From contig CACJBX010000006.1 of NCBI GenBank assembly GCA_902591755.1, positions 1 through 49,364 on the forward strand: a stretch of 49,364 bases of DNA. The letters run 5' to 3'. Positions within the stretch are counted from its first letter, which is position 1, and every line of letters begins with the position of its first letter. Below the pieces are notes generated by a model. The model was not told the origin of the DNA, searched no databases, and was given only the letters and a program-made list of their open reading frames with translations. Below, one piece after another: positions 33,307-42,954 of the stretch. This DNA is from an uncultured Pelagibacteraceae bacterium (GTDB lineage: Bacteria > Pseudomonadota > Alphaproteobacteria > Pelagibacterales > Pelagibacteraceae). The translations under genes were made by a program, and so were the position numbers.

Positions 33307-34668
33307 ATGAACAAAGATATATATTTAACTAATAGTCTTGGCGGTAAAAAAGAAATATTTAAACCGATAGATCCAAAGAAGGTAAGAATGTATGTATGCG
33401 GACCAACTGTGTATGATGATCCCCATATAGGTAACGCAAGACCTTTAGTGGTTTTTGATATTCTTTTTAAAGTTCTCAAATGTAAATATGGAAACTCTTC
33501 AGTTTTATATGCAAGAAATATTACTGATGTTGATGACAAAATTATAGAAGGTGCAAAAAATAAAAATATAACAATAAATAAACTTACCGAAGATACCACA
33601 AAACGGTTTAATGAAGATTGCAATTATTTAAAGTGTGAAAAACCTTCTTTTGAACCAAAAGCTACTGAAAATATTCCATTAATGATCGACATGATAAATA
33701 TTCTCATTAAAAAGAATAATGCATATGAAAATAAATCACATGTTTATTTTAATGTATCGAGTTTCAAAGATTACGGAAAATTATCAAATAAAAATGTAGA
33801 TGAACTTTTTGCAGGAGCCAGGGTTGAGGTATCAGAAAATAAAAAAAGACCTGAAGATTTTGTTTTATGGAAACCATCTACTAAAGATGAACCCGGGTGG
33901 GAATCTCCTTGGGGAAGGGGTAGACCAGGTTGGCATATAGAATGTTCAGCAATGTCAAAAAAATTTCTTGGGGATACATTTGATATACATGGTGGTGGAC
34001 GTGATTTATTATTTCCGCACCATGAAAATGAAATAGCTCAGTCAAGATGTGCAAATGAAAATAAATCATTATCAAATTATTGGATACATAATGGTTTTAT
34101 TACAGTTTCAAATGAGAAAATGGCAAAGTCTCAAGGAAATGTTTTTAAAATAAAAGATTTTTATGAAAGGTATAATGGTCAAGTTTTAAGATTAGCATTA
34201 ATGTCAACTCATTATAGGCAAGCAATGGATTGGAATGAAAATCTACTAACACAATCAAAAAAAACTTTAGATAAATGGTACGAGTGCCAAAAAAAACCAG
34301 AAGGTAAAGTATTGATACCAGATGATGATTTAGTTCCTCTTTACGATGATTTAAATACACCTGGGTATATAAGTAATATTCATAAATTATATGACAAAGC
34401 TGCTAAAGGATCTGATAAAGACAAAGAAATTTTTACAACAGCATGTAATTTTATTGGCTTGTTAACTGAGCCAAAATCAAAATGGCAAGAGTTTAAAAAG
34501 AATATTTTGGAAATTTCAGAGGAAGAGATTTTGCAAAAGATAAAAGATAGGAACGCAGCTAGAGACAACAAAAATTACCAATTAGCTGATGAAATTAGAA
34601 ATGAACTTTTAGATAAAGGTATTTTAATTGAAGACAAAGATGATAAAACAACTTGGAAAATAAAATGA
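33307..34668 (+). CDS. cysS: Cysteinyl-tRNA synthetase
   Basis: Charges tRNA-Cys. The 453-residue class I enzyme has the zinc-Cys opening MYVCGPTVYDDPHIGNARPLVVFD (HIGH motif as H-I-G-N), YARNITDVDDKII, GRPGWHIECSAMS with a zinc ligand Cys, FDIHGGGRDLLFPHHENEIAQS and the KMSKS equivalent KMAKSQGNVF. The C-terminal part is the usual helical bundle plus anticodon-binding tail. Its stop overlaps the cimA ATG by four bases (ATGA), so both genes are read from one message. Confidence 0.96.
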   Translation: MNKDIYLTNSLGGKKEIFKPIDPKKVRMYVCGPTVYDDPHIGNARPLVVFDILFKVLKCKYGNSSVLYARNITDVDDKIIEGAKNKNITINKLTEDTTKRFNEDCNYLKCEKPSFEPKATENIPLMIDMINILIKKNNAYENKSHVYFNVSSFKDYGKLSNKNVDELFAGARVEVSENKKRPEDFVLWKPSTKDEPGWESPWGRGRPGWHIECSAMSKKFLGDTFDIHGGGRDLLFPHHENEIAQSRCANENKSLSNYWIHNGFITVSNEKMAKSQGNVFKIKDFYERYNGQVLRLALMSTHYRQAMDWNENLLTQSKKTLDKWYECQKKPEGKVLIPDDDLVPLYDDLNTPGYISNIHKLYDKAAKGSDKDKEIFTTACNFIGLLTEPKSKWQEFKKNILEISEEEILQKIKDRNAARDNKNYQLADEIRNELLDKGILIEDKDDKTTWKIK

Positions 34669-36266
34669 GTAAAGAACGATTATACATATTTGATACCACA
34701 TTGAGAGATGGAGCCCAGACCCAAGGTGTTCATTTTTCAATTGATGAAAAAACAAAGATTGCGCATGCCTTAGATGATCTCGGTGTAGATTATATAGAGG
34801 GAGGTTGGCCAGGTGCCAATCCATCCGATACAGAATTTTTTCAAAAGGGTTTGGATTTAAAAAACTCTACCTTTACTGCTTTTGGAATGACAAAAAAAGC
34901 TGGACGAAGTGCAGAAAATGATCCAGGCTTATCAGCAATTTTAAATTCTAATACTAAATCTGTTTGTTTAGTAGGAAAGTCATGGGATTTTCATGTTGAT
35001 ATCGCATTAGGAATAACTAATGAGGAAAATTTAGAAAACATTAAAGAGACAACAAAACATTTTGTAAAAAATAATAAAGAGTTCATGTTTGATGCAGAAC
35101 ACTTTTTTGATGGCTATAAATCAAATCCAAAATATGCTTTAGCTTGTATTAAAGCTGCCTACGACAATGGAGCTAAGTGGATAGTTCTTTGTGATACTAA
35201 TGGTGGAACACTTCCTCATGAAGTAACAGAAATAGTAAAAGAAGTTTCAAAACATATCCCTGGTGAAAATTTAGGTATTCACGCACACAACGATACAGGT
35301 AATGCTGTTGCAAATTCAATTGCAGCTGTTTTATCGGGAGCAAGACAAATACAAGGTACTATTAATGGCTTGGGTGAAAGATGTGGTAACGCTAATTTAA
35401 TGTCTATTATCCCAACTTTTCATCTTAAAAAAGAATTATCAGACAAATTTGAAATAAGTATTAAAGAAAAAAATATTAAACACATTACACAATGTTCAAG
35501 ACTACTTGATGAAATATTAAATAGAAAACCGAATAAACATCTTCCATATGTGGGTGCCGCAGCATTTTCACATAAAGGTGGTTTACATGTATCTGCAGTT
35601 CAAAAAGATCCTAAAACTTATGAGCATATCAATCCTGAGGATGTTGGTAACAACAGAAATATAGTTGTTTCTGACCAATCAGGGAAATCAAATATTTTAT
35701 CTAGACTTAAAACAATCGGAATCGAAATTGAAGAAAATGATCCAAAAGTCAAAAAACTTTTGGAAGAAGTAAAAGATAGAGAGTTCATAGGTTATAGTTA
35801 TGATGGTGCTGATGCTTCTTTTGAATTACTTGCCAGAAGAGTAATGGGAGAAATTCCAAGATATATCTCAATTAAAGAATATGACGTTTCAGTTTCAAAA
35901 AATAGTCAGGATAAAATTGTTTCAAGGGCAAAAGCAAAATTAGAAGTTGATGGTGAACAAATAGTCTGTGAAGGTGAGGGTAATGGACCAGTTCATGCTC
36001 TAGATAACGCTATAAGAAAAAATGTGACTAAGTTAGAAAAATATTCTGAATATTTAAAAGATTTAAAACTAGTTGACTATAAGGTTAGAATTTTAAACAC
36101 AGGAACCGAAGCGACCACAAGAGTATCGATTGAAAGTACTGACTCTCAAGGAAAAAATTGGTTTACTATTGGTGTATCACCAAACATAATTGATGCATCA
36201 TTCAAAGCTCTCATCGACAGTTTAGATTTCAAATTATTTAAGGATAAAGCTCCTGCAAGTAAATAA
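34665..36266 (+). CDS. cimA: (R)-citramalate synthase
   Basis: Condenses pyruvate with acetyl-CoA to citramalate, giving a threonine-independent route to isoleucine. The 533-residue protein belongs to the LeuA/HMGL family: YIFDTTLRDGAQTQGVHFS at the N-terminus, GGWPGANPSD, IVLCDTNGGTLPHEV, GIHAHNDTGNAVANSIAAVLSGARQIQGTINGLGERCGNANL in summary, HKGGLHVSAV and a C-terminal LeuA-type allosteric domain. The GGWPGANPSDTEFF segment and overall length are CimA-like rather than LeuA-like. I use the ATG at 34665 (overlap ATGA with cysS) instead of the TTG 12 bases earlier. The next gene begins one base after the stop. Confidence 0.9.
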   Translation: MSKERLYIFDTTLRDGAQTQGVHFSIDEKTKIAHALDDLGVDYIEGGWPGANPSDTEFFQKGLDLKNSTFTAFGMTKKAGRSAENDPGLSAILNSNTKSVCLVGKSWDFHVDIALGITNEENLENIKETTKHFVKNNKEFMFDAEHFFDGYKSNPKYALACIKAAYDNGAKWIVLCDTNGGTLPHEVTEIVKEVSKHIPGENLGIHAHNDTGNAVANSIAAVLSGARQIQGTINGLGERCGNANLMSIIPTFHLKKELSDKFEISIKEKNIKHITQCSRLLDEILNRKPNKHLPYVGAAAFSHKGGLHVSAVQKDPKTYEHINPEDVGNNRNIVVSDQSGKSNILSRLKTIGIEIEENDPKVKKLLEEVKDREFIGYSYDGADASFELLARRVMGEIPRYISIKEYDVSVSKNSQDKIVSRAKAKLEVDGEQIVCEGEGNGPVHALDNAIRKNVTKLEKYSEYLKDLKLVDYKVRILNTGTEATTRVSIESTDSQGKNWFTIGVSPNIIDASFKALIDSLDFKLFKDKAPASK

Positions 36267-37127
36267 ATGAAAGTTAAGAAGTTCTCTAAGAAACCTACTG
36301 ATATTGAAAGCAGGGTAGGAGCAGATCCAGTTGTTTGTTACCCAAATGATAGCATAGATAATAATCTTGAAATATTACACGAAGCGAGAAAACATATCAA
36401 ACAAGTCGATGAAGTTATTGTCCCACCACGAGATGCCAAAACTTTTAATGTTAAATCAGGTAATTTTTTTAGAATAGAAAGTGTTGAAGGACCCCAAGTT
36501 GGAGATTTAAATTTATTTCAAGCTGATAATTTAAATGAAAAGTTCTATTCTGGAAAAACTAGAGCTCTCTATGGAACACACATTTCTGTTGGAGATAAAA
36601 TGTTCAGTAGTTTCCCGTATTTAAGATCATTGGCTACAATTACATGGGACACATTAGATTGGTATGGTTATGACAAAGATGGGGGCTCGGTCCACGATGT
36701 CATTGGTACTAGATGCGATCCTTACACATATAAGCTCACATCAAACAACGATTATCATTATTGTTGCCATTCAAATTTAACTAGAGCCTTAGTTAAGGAG
36801 AAAAATGTCCAATTAGACGATGCAGAAAAAATTGTACACGACGTATTAAATGTATTTATGCTAACTGGCTTTACCAATGATACTAAACAATACTTTATGA
36901 AATCAAGTCCAGTAAGACCTGGTGATTATTTGGAATTTTTTGCAGACACAGATTTATTAGGGGCATTATCTGCCTGTCCAGGTGGAGACTGTGGATCAGA
37001 ACATTCGTCTGATGTTGCTAAATGTTATCCATTAAAGGTTTCTATATGGGATGTTAATCAAAAATATCTTAAAGGAATTAATCCCTCAACATTGTCTAAC
37101 TACAATAGAAATCATGGCATCAAATAA
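36267..37127 (+). CDS. DUF1989 / urea carboxylase-associated family protein
   Basis: A 286-residue soluble protein of the DUF1989 family. Conserved cysteines include Cys150 (GTRCDP), Cys166-Cys167-His168 (YCCHSN) and the family-typical C237-P-G-G-D-C242 motif, which probably bind a metal; GDLNLFQADNLNEKFYSGKT is the N-terminal signature. Characterised relatives CgdA and CgdB are carboxyguanidine deiminase subunits working with guanidine carboxylase, and others accompany urea carboxylase. Here it stands alone, joined without spacing to cimA and trmJ, with no carboxylase, allophanate hydrolase or transporter nearby, so its function is open. Confidence 0.87.
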   Translation: MKVKKFSKKPTDIESRVGADPVVCYPNDSIDNNLEILHEARKHIKQVDEVIVPPRDAKTFNVKSGNFFRIESVEGPQVGDLNLFQADNLNEKFYSGKTRALYGTHISVGDKMFSSFPYLRSLATITWDTLDWYGYDKDGGSVHDVIGTRCDPYTYKLTSNNDYHYCCHSNLTRALVKEKNVQLDDAEKIVHDVLNVFMLTGFTNDTKQYFMKSSPVRPGDYLEFFADTDLLGALSACPGGDCGSEHSSDVAKCYPLKVSIWDVNQKYLKGINPSTLSNYNRNHGIK

Positions 37128-37841
37128 ATGAACAAGAATAAAGTTACATTTATTTTACACAAACCTCAGCTATCAGAAAATATTGGTGCTTGCGCAAGAG
37201 CAATTAAGAATTTTAATTTCCAAAAGCTCTACCTGATTGATCCAAAACCTATTTTTCCTAATGATAAGATATTAGCGACATCCGTTGGAGCAAAAGATAT
37301 TATAAAAAAAAGTAAAGTATTTAATAATTTAGAAAGTTCCTTAGGAGATATTGATGTATTAATTGCTACATCTGCAAGATTTAGAAACAAAAATATAAAA
37401 CATATTAATCTTGAGGGTTTAAAAAAAATAGATTTTAGAAAAAAAATTGGTTTTTTATTTGGTTCAGAAGCATCAGGTTTATCAAATAAAGAAGTTAGTT
37501 ATGCAAATTACACTTTACAAATACCTACAAACATAAATTTTAAATCTTTAAACCTATCCCATAGCCTTATAATTATTGCGCAATTCATCTCAAGTTTATT
37601 AAATTCCAAATCTAGTCAATTTAAAAAATCAAAAAAGGTAAAGAAAGCAACTAAAAAGGAAATTCAAGCGATGATAAACTTATGTTTAAATAATCTAAAT
37701 GAAATTAATTTTTTCAAGCATAAAGAAAAAAAACCTATAATGCTTGAAAATTTAAGAAACATTTTTTATAGAATGGAACTTTCAGATAAAGAAACACGTA
37801 TTTTATCAAGTGTATTTGCAAGTTTAGGAAAAAAACGTTGA
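37128..37841 (+). CDS. trmJ: tRNA (cytidine/uridine-2'-O-)-methyltransferase TrmJ-like
   Basis: A 237-residue SPOUT methyltransferase. Motif 1 is FILHKPQLSENIGACARAIKNF (Asn and Arg of catalysis), motif 2 is IGFLFGSEASGLSNKEV and motif 3 is IPTNINFKSLNLSHSLIII (usual form P-t-x-x-y-x-S-L-N-l-s-x-a). Between them LATSVGAKDII and LIATSARFRN are TrmJ-like (TrmJ methylates nucleotide 32 of tRNA). It shares the alpha/beta trefoil knot and forms a dimer. It starts one base after the DUF1989 stop. The rpsD promoter begins at the base after its stop codon. Confidence 0.88.
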   Translation: MNKNKVTFILHKPQLSENIGACARAIKNFNFQKLYLIDPKPIFPNDKILATSVGAKDIIKKSKVFNNLESSLGDIDVLIATSARFRNKNIKHINLEGLKKIDFRKKIGFLFGSEASGLSNKEVSYANYTLQIPTNINFKSLNLSHSLIIIAQFISSLLNSKSSQFKKSKKVKKATKKEIQAMINLCLNNLNEINFFKHKEKKPIMLENLRNIFYRMELSDKETRILSSVFASLGKKR

Positions 37842-37869
37842 TTGACAAATAAGATGTTAAGTTTATAAC
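37842..37869 (+). promoter_or_regulatory. Consensus-like promoter of rpsD
   Basis: TTGACA (37842-37847, perfect -35) and TATAAC (37864-37869, five of six) with a 16-base spacer, directly after the trmJ stop. The expected transcription start is near 37876, about five bases before the rpsD ATG at 37881, leaving no room for a Shine-Dalgarno sequence. Confidence 0.65.
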
Positions 37870-37880
37870 CCATTTCACTA

Positions 37881-38498
37881 ATGACAAAAAGATTAAATTC
37901 TAAACATAAAGTTGACAGAAGATTAAAAGTTAACCTTTGGGGAAGACCAAAAAGTCCTTTTAACAAAAGAGCATACCCTCCAGGACAACACGGACAATCT
38001 AAAAATGCTAAACTATCAGATTATGGAACTCAACTTCAAGCTAAGCAAAAATTAAAATCATATTATGGAAACATAAATGAGCGACAATTCAGAAATGTTT
38101 ATAGAAAAGCCATTATGAAAAAAGGGGATACTGCAGAAAATTTAATAGGTTTATTAGAAAGAAGATTAGACTCAGTTATTTACAGAGCAAAATTTTCTAG
38201 TACGATTTTTTCATCAAGACAGTTTATTAATCATGGGCATGTAAAAGTGAATGGTAAAAAAGTAAACATATCAAGCTACCTTCTAAGTGAAGAAGACTCT
38301 ATTGAGATTAAAGATAAATCAAAACAATTAGCTATCATTGATATAGCGTTAGCTAACAAAGAAAGAGATATTCCTGAATATTTGCAAGTAGATGAAAAGA
38401 AAAGAACAATTAAATTTGTGAGAACACCAAAATTTGAAGAAGTTCCTTATCCTGTCGTTATGGAGCCGAACCTAGTAATCGAATATTACTCTAGATAA
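37881..38498 (+). CDS. rpsD: 30S ribosomal protein S4
   Basis: Primary 16S rRNA-binding protein that nucleates small-subunit assembly and helps ensure decoding fidelity. The 205-residue protein begins [32 protein letters not shown] in the alphaproteobacterial form, contains [25 protein letters not shown] and an S4 RNA-binding domain ([19 protein letters not shown]) near residue 110-140, and ends EYYSR. It is free-standing here, not in the alpha operon, as usual in alphaproteobacteria. It is convergent with grxD with a two-base gap and no terminator. Confidence 0.97.
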   Translation: MTKRLNSKHKVDRRLKVNLWGRPKSPFNKRAYPPGQHGQSKNAKLSDYGTQLQAKQKLKSYYGNINERQFRNVYRKAIMKKGDTAENLIGLLERRLDSVIYRAKFSSTIFSSRQFINHGHVKVNGKKVNISSYLLSEEDSIEIKDKSKQLAIIDIALANKERDIPEYLQVDEKKRTIKFVRTPKFEEVPYPVVMEPNLVIEYYSR

Positions 38499-38500
38499 TA

Positions 38501-38833
38501 TTATTTTTTATATCCTATACCTTTTTCGTCAAAAACTTTTTTAAGTTCACCGTTCTCAAACATTTCTTTGATGATATCACATCCACCGATGAATTCTTTT
38601 TTAATATAAAGTTGAGGGATCGTTGGCCACTCACTGTAAATCTTAATACCTTCACGAATTTTTTGATCTTTTAATACGTCAACACTTTGATATTTAACTT
38701 CCAAAATTTTTAAGATGTTAGAGACGGCCATTGAAAAACCACACTGCGGAGCTTCTGGACTACCTTTCATAAATAAACAAACATCGCTATTGTTTATTGA
38801 ATTTTCTATCTGTTCTTTAACTTGTTGATCCAT
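38501..38833 (-). CDS. grxD: Monothiol glutaredoxin, Grx4 type
   Basis: A 110-residue CGFS-type glutaredoxin: active site C31-G-F-S in SPEAPQCGFSMAVSNIL, then YSEWPTIPQLYIKKEFIGGCDIIKEM with the glutathione-binding Thr-Ile-Pro and GGCD motifs. Such proteins carry a glutathione-ligated [2Fe-2S] cluster between two subunits or with BolA and serve in cluster transfer and iron sensing. Its bolA partner overlaps it by one base upstream. It is last in the long minus-strand sfsA-purine block. Confidence 0.95.
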   Translation of the reverse strand: MDQQVKEQIENSINNSDVCLFMKGSPEAPQCGFSMAVSNILKILEVKYQSVDVLKDQKIREGIKIYSEWPTIPQLYIKKEFIGGCDIIKEMFENGELKKVFDEKGIGYKK

Positions 38834-39063
38834 TAATTTTCCTTTGTCTTTAGTGCTAAAGCATGAAGTTCATTTCCCATTTTTCCCTTTAGAGCATCAT
38901 ACACCATTTTATGTTGTTGTACTTTATTTTTACCTTTAAATTGAGAAGAAGTCACTGTGGCGGAATAGTGATTACCGTCACCAGCTAGGTCTTGTATATC
39001 AATAGATGCATCTGGTAGAGCTTCTTTAATCATTTTTTCAATTTCTTTTAAATCCATTGCCAT
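38833..39063 (-). CDS. bolA: BolA family protein
   Basis: A 76-residue BolA/IbaG-type protein. It begins with the helical MDLKEIEKMIKEALPDA, continues IDIQDLAGDGNHYSATVTSSQFKGKNKVQQHKMVYDAL and ends GNELHALALKT. The short loop (H-Y in GNHYSATV) and the conserved His before the C-terminal strand (HALALKT) are the usual cluster-ligand candidates when bound to Grx4. Neighbouring grxD strongly suggests a working BolA-Grx4 pair. An internal ATG at the third codon is an equally possible start. Three bases separate it from purL. Confidence 0.92.
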   Translation of the reverse strand: MAMDLKEIEKMIKEALPDASIDIQDLAGDGNHYSATVTSSQFKGKNKVQQHKMVYDALKGKMGNELHALALKTKEN

Positions 39064-39065
39064 AA

Positions 39066-41255
39066 TTAACTCATGTATTTATATAACCAACTTTTATAAA
39101 ATTCTGTCACCTTGTCCACTGTAAAAGTTAGCTCATCATTTATGATAATCTCTTTATCTCTTGTTTCTCCCAGTAAATCAAAATGTACAGAGTTTTTCTT
39201 TAAAATACTCTCTACTTTTTTTAGATTATTTTTATCTACTTCAATAATGTACCTGCCTTGATCTTCGGAGAAAAAATATTGATAAATATTTATTAAGTTC
39301 TTGAATTTGTTAAATTTAATACCCTTACTGCCTGCTATACACATCTTTAAAGCACCAATCATTATTCCACCCAGAGACACATCGTGGACTGACAACACCA
39401 ATTTTTCTTTAATTAGTTTTAGAACTGTTTCACCATTATTTTTTTCATTGAATAGATTTATTTCAGGTGGTGGTCCCTTTCTTTCATCTAAAATTATTTT
39501 AGCAAAGATACTTTGATCTAAACTACCCTCTGTTTTTCCAATCACCAAAACTGCATTTCCTTTAGATTTAAAATTCATACTCATTAAGTTTTTGTAATCT
39601 TTAATTAACCCAACGCCTCCAATTGTTGGAGTAGGCTTTATACCTTTATCTTTTGTTTCGTTGTAGAATGAAACGTTTCCTGAAACGACAGGGAAGTTTA
39701 AATATTTACTCGCTTCATTAATCCCATCAATACATTCTACAAATTCCCCCATATTTTCTTTTTTCTCTGGATTTCCAAAGTTTAAACAATTTGTAATTGC
39801 TATAGGTTCAGCGCCAACAGAAACTAAATTTCTCCACGCTTCACAAACAACTTGTTTTCCCCCGGTAAATGGATGTGCATAACAATAGGAAGCAGATGAA
39901 TCAACTGAAGAAGCGACTGCTTTTTTGGTGCCATGTACTCTTACAACACCTGCATCACCACCAGGTTTTTGAATTGTATCTCCCATAACAGTATGATCAT
40001 ATTGTTCCCATATCCATTGTTTTGAACAAATATTTGGGTTAGAAATCATTTTTTTTATTACATCATTAAATTTGAGTTTTTTAAAATCGCTGTTTGAAAA
40101 TTTGATTTTTTGAGGAAGCTTTGTCTTCTTCCAAGGCCTATCATACATAGGGGCTTCATTTGCTAAAAATTTAATTGGTACATTTGCTACTTTTTCTTTT
40201 TCAAAATATAATTCAATATTTTTGGAGGTTGTTGTTTTACCAATTACTGCAAAATCCAAATTCCATTTATCAAATATTTTTTTTGCACTATCTTCTTTAC
40301 CATTTTCTAAAACTATCAACATTCTTTCTTGGCTTTCAGATAACATAATTTCATAAGGTGTCATTTTCTCTTCTCTGCATGGAACTTTATCTAAATGTAA
40401 TTCAATTCCTAAATTTCCTTTTGATGCCATTTCAATACTTGAGGACGTTAAACCTGCAGCACCCATATCTTGAATAGCAATAATGGATTTGTCAGACATT
40501 AACTCTAAGCAAGCCTCTAAAAGAAGTTTTTCGGTAAAAGGATCTCCAACTTGAACAGTAGGTTTTTTTTCCTCTATTTTGTCATCAAATATTGCTGATG
40601 CCATACTTGCTCCGTGAATACCATCTCTTCCAGTTTTTGATCCAACATATATGACTGGCTTGTTTATTCCTGCGGCTTTTGAGTAAAAAATTTTGTTTTT
40701 ATTTACCAAACCTAATGTCATTGCATTTACTAAAATATTTCCGTTATAAGATTGATCGAAGCAAGTTTGGCCAGCTATAGTTGGAACTCCAATACAATTT
40801 CCATATCCCCCAATTCCCTTAACAACACCTCTTAACAAATTTTTAGTTTTTTTGTGTTGTGTTGAGCCAAAATGAATTGAATTTAAGTTTGCAATTGGTC
40901 TTGCACCCATTGTAAAAACATCTCTCATTATTCCACCAACTCCTGTTGATGCACCCTGATAAGGTTCTATAAATGAGGGATGATTATGACTCTCAATTTT
41001 AAAAACTATTGCATCGTCATCTCCAATGTCAATTACCCCAGCATTTTCACCTGGACCCTGGATTACCTTTTTTCCCTTAGTGTTTAATTTTTTTAAATGT
41101 AATCTTGAAGATTTGTAGGAACAATGCTCATTCCACATCGCTGAAAAAATTCCAAGTTCTGTTAAATTTGGAACACGCTTTAACAAATCACAAATCTTTT
41201 TATATTCATCAGGCTTTAAACCATGATCTACTGCAATTTTTTCATTTACTTCCAT
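39066..41255 (-). CDS. purL: Phosphoribosylformylglycinamidine synthase subunit PurL (small type)
   Basis: Converts FGAR to FGAM in purine synthesis using ATP and ammonia delivered by PurQ. The 729-residue protein is the small form, which needs separate PurS and PurQ, and both are encoded upstream. Motifs include [43 protein letters not shown] in summary, [45 protein letters not shown] and [17 protein letters not shown]. No glutaminase domain. Two bases separate it from purQ. Confidence 0.97.
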   Translation of the reverse strand: MEVNEKIAVDHGLKPDEYKKICDLLKRVPNLTELGIFSAMWNEHCSYKSSRLHLKKLNTKGKKVIQGPGENAGVIDIGDDDAIVFKIESHNHPSFIEPYQGASTGVGGIMRDVFTMGARPIANLNSIHFGSTQHKKTKNLLRGVVKGIGGYGNCIGVPTIAGQTCFDQSYNGNILVNAMTLGLVNKNKIFYSKAAGINKPVIYVGSKTGRDGIHGASMASAIFDDKIEEKKPTVQVGDPFTEKLLLEACLELMSDKSIIAIQDMGAAGLTSSSIEMASKGNLGIELHLDKVPCREEKMTPYEIMLSESQERMLIVLENGKEDSAKKIFDKWNLDFAVIGKTTTSKNIELYFEKEKVANVPIKFLANEAPMYDRPWKKTKLPQKIKFSNSDFKKLKFNDVIKKMISNPNICSKQWIWEQYDHTVMGDTIQKPGGDAGVVRVHGTKKAVASSVDSSASYCYAHPFTGGKQVVCEAWRNLVSVGAEPIAITNCLNFGNPEKKENMGEFVECIDGINEASKYLNFPVVSGNVSFYNETKDKGIKPTPTIGGVGLIKDYKNLMSMNFKSKGNAVLVIGKTEGSLDQSIFAKIILDERKGPPPEINLFNEKNNGETVLKLIKEKLVLSVHDVSLGGIMIGALKMCIAGSKGIKFNKFKNLINIYQYFFSEDQGRYIIEVDKNNLKKVESILKKNSVHFDLLGETRDKEIIINDELTFTVDKVTEFYKSWLYKYMS

Positions 41256-41257
41256 TA

Positions 41258-41938
41258 TTACAAATTCTTTAATAAATTTTCAAAAAATATTGAGCCATCT
41301 TCACCAGATAAACTTTGATCTATCATTCTTTCTGGATGAGGCATCATTCCTAAAATATTTTTCTTTTCATTAAATATTCCAGCAATATTTTTTATTGCAC
41401 CGTTTGGATTTGATTTATCATCTACTTTTCCATCAGAGCTACAATAGTAAGCTGCAATTTGATTATTATCTTCTAATGACTTTAATTCGTCTTCACTACA
41501 AAAATAGTTACCTTCATTATGAGCTATATGAAGCTCTAAGACATCTTTATCTATATTTTCAAAAAATTTGTTTTCACTATTGTTAACTTTGACAAATATA
41601 TTTTTACAAATAAATTCGATATTCTTATTTTGTTGAAGAACGCCTTTTAATAGACCAGTTTCGGTTAAGATTTGAAATCCATTACAAATACCTAAAACTA
41701 AACCCCCAGAGTTTGCAAAATCGATTACTGATTGAATAATTTTTGATTTACCAGCTATACTTCCACATCTAAGATAATCTCCATAAGAAAATCCACCTGG
41801 CAAAACAATTAAGTCACTATTAGGCAATTCATCGTCATCATGCCAGACCATTTTATTTTTAAAACCAAATTTTTTTAATGCAACATCCATATCCCTATCA
41901 CAATTAGATCCAGGGAATATAATGACCGATGAATTCAT
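41258..41938 (-). CDS. purQ: Phosphoribosylformylglycinamidine synthase subunit PurQ
   Basis: Glutaminase subunit supplying ammonia to PurL. The 226-residue class I amidotransferase has the start [12 protein letters not shown], the oxyanion block [14 protein letters not shown], the nucleophile Cys in [13 protein letters not shown] and the His-x-Glu of [10 protein letters not shown]. These define the full Cys-His-Glu triad. Its ATG overlaps the purS stop by one base, giving stoichiometric coupling of the PurSQL complex. Confidence 0.97.
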   Translation of the reverse strand: MNSSVIIFPGSNCDRDMDVALKKFGFKNKMVWHDDDELPNSDLIVLPGGFSYGDYLRCGSIAGKSKIIQSVIDFANSGGLVLGICNGFQILTETGLLKGVLQQNKNIEFICKNIFVKVNNSENKFFENIDKDVLELHIAHNEGNYFCSEDELKSLEDNNQIAAYYCSSDGKVDDKSNPNGAIKNIAGIFNEKKNILGMMPHPERMIDQSLSGEDGSIFFENLLKNL

Positions 41939-42171
41939 TAAATAATTTTGAAATCCTCAATTACTTGATTTGCTAAGAGTTTTTTACAAATTTCTTCTGC
42001 AGATTGTTTTGCTTTTTGTTCATCATTTTCATCAATATCTATATCAAAATATTTTCCTTGCCTTACATCTTTAACATTTGCAAATCCCATTCCATTTAAT
42101 GTTTGTTGTATTGCTTTACCTTGAGGATCAAGAACTCCAGATTTAAGAGTAACAATTACCTTTACTTTCAT
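41938..42171 (-). CDS. purS: Phosphoribosylformylglycinamidine synthase subunit PurS
   Basis: A 77-residue ferredoxin-like protein that bridges PurQ and PurL. It has VIVTLKSGVLDPQGKAIQQTLNGMGFANVKDVRQGKYFDIDI in the summary form typical of PurS and a C-terminal helix ending LANQVIEDFKI. Length and position between purC and purQ are standard. It starts immediately after the purC stop. Confidence 0.96.
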   Translation of the reverse strand: MKVKVIVTLKSGVLDPQGKAIQQTLNGMGFANVKDVRQGKYFDIDIDENDEQKAKQSAEEICKKLLANQVIEDFKII

Positions 42172-42954
42172 TTATTTTTTGCTTTTTACCGCTTTTGGTT
42201 TTTCAAAATTGACAGCTTGTATGTTGGATTGTTCGTGAAGAATACCTAATCTTTTTGCTACTTCCTGATATGCATTAATTAAATTTCCAAGATTATTTCT
42301 AAATCTATCTTTATCTAATTTTTTATCAGTCTTATTGTCCCATAATCTACATGTGTCTGGACTTATCTCATCTGCTAGTAACACATCTGTTTTGCCATTA
42401 TTTTTAATTCTTCCAAATTCAACTTTAAAATCTACAAGTTTGATACCAACACCTCTAAACATTCCTACCATAAAATCATTTATCCTTAGTAGTTGTTTAT
42501 CTATTTTTTCTATTTCTTTTTTAGTTGCCCATTTAAAAGTGTAGATATGCTCTTTAGATATAAGAGGATCTCCAAGTTCATCGTTTTTTAAACAATATTC
42601 AATTAATGGATCTTCTAAAATAGTACCGTCTTCTATACCAAGTCTTTTTGTAAGTGAGCCAGTTGCAATATTTCTAACAATAAATTCAATTGGAATAATT
42701 TCGACATGTTTGATAAGTTGCTCTCTCATATTAAGTCTTTTTACTAAATGATTTTTTATTCCAACTTGATCAAGGTTCATTAATATATGTTCAGAAATTC
42801 TGTTATTAAGAACACCTTTGCCTTCAATCTTTGCTCTTTTTTGATTGTTAAAAGCTGTTGCATCATCCTTAAAGTGCTGAATTACAAAGTCTTTATTATC
42901 AGTTGCAAAAATAACTTTTGCTTTTCCTTCATATAATTTTTTTCCCTTTTTCAT
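42172..42954 (-). CDS. purC: Phosphoribosylaminoimidazole-succinocarboxamide synthase
   Basis: Joins CAIR with aspartate to give SAICAR. The 260-residue protein has KKLYEGKAKVIFATD, HFKDDATAFN, KGVLNNRISEHI, IEFIVRNIATGSL, DFKVEFGR and VLLADEISPDTCRLWD. A C-terminal 30-residue basic tail with Lys repeats goes beyond the usual core. Overlaps purB by one base and is directly followed by purS. Confidence 0.96.
   Translation of the reverse strand: MKKGKKLYEGKAKVIFATDNKDFVIQHFKDDATAFNNQKRAKIEGKGVLNNRISEHILMNLDQVGIKNHLVKRLNMREQLIKHVEIIPIEFIVRNIATGSLTKRLGIEDGTILEDPLIEYCLKNDELGDPLISKEHIYTFKWATKKEIEKIDKQLLRINDFMVGMFRGVGIKLVDFKVEFGRIKNNGKTDVLLADEISPDTCRLWDNKTDKKLDKDRFRNNLGNLINAYQEVAKRLGILHEQSNIQAVNFEKPKAVKSKK

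Noticed and set aside
34653..34664. TTG start for cimA four codons upstream
   Set aside because: The ATG at 34665 gives the common ATGA overlap with the cysS stop.
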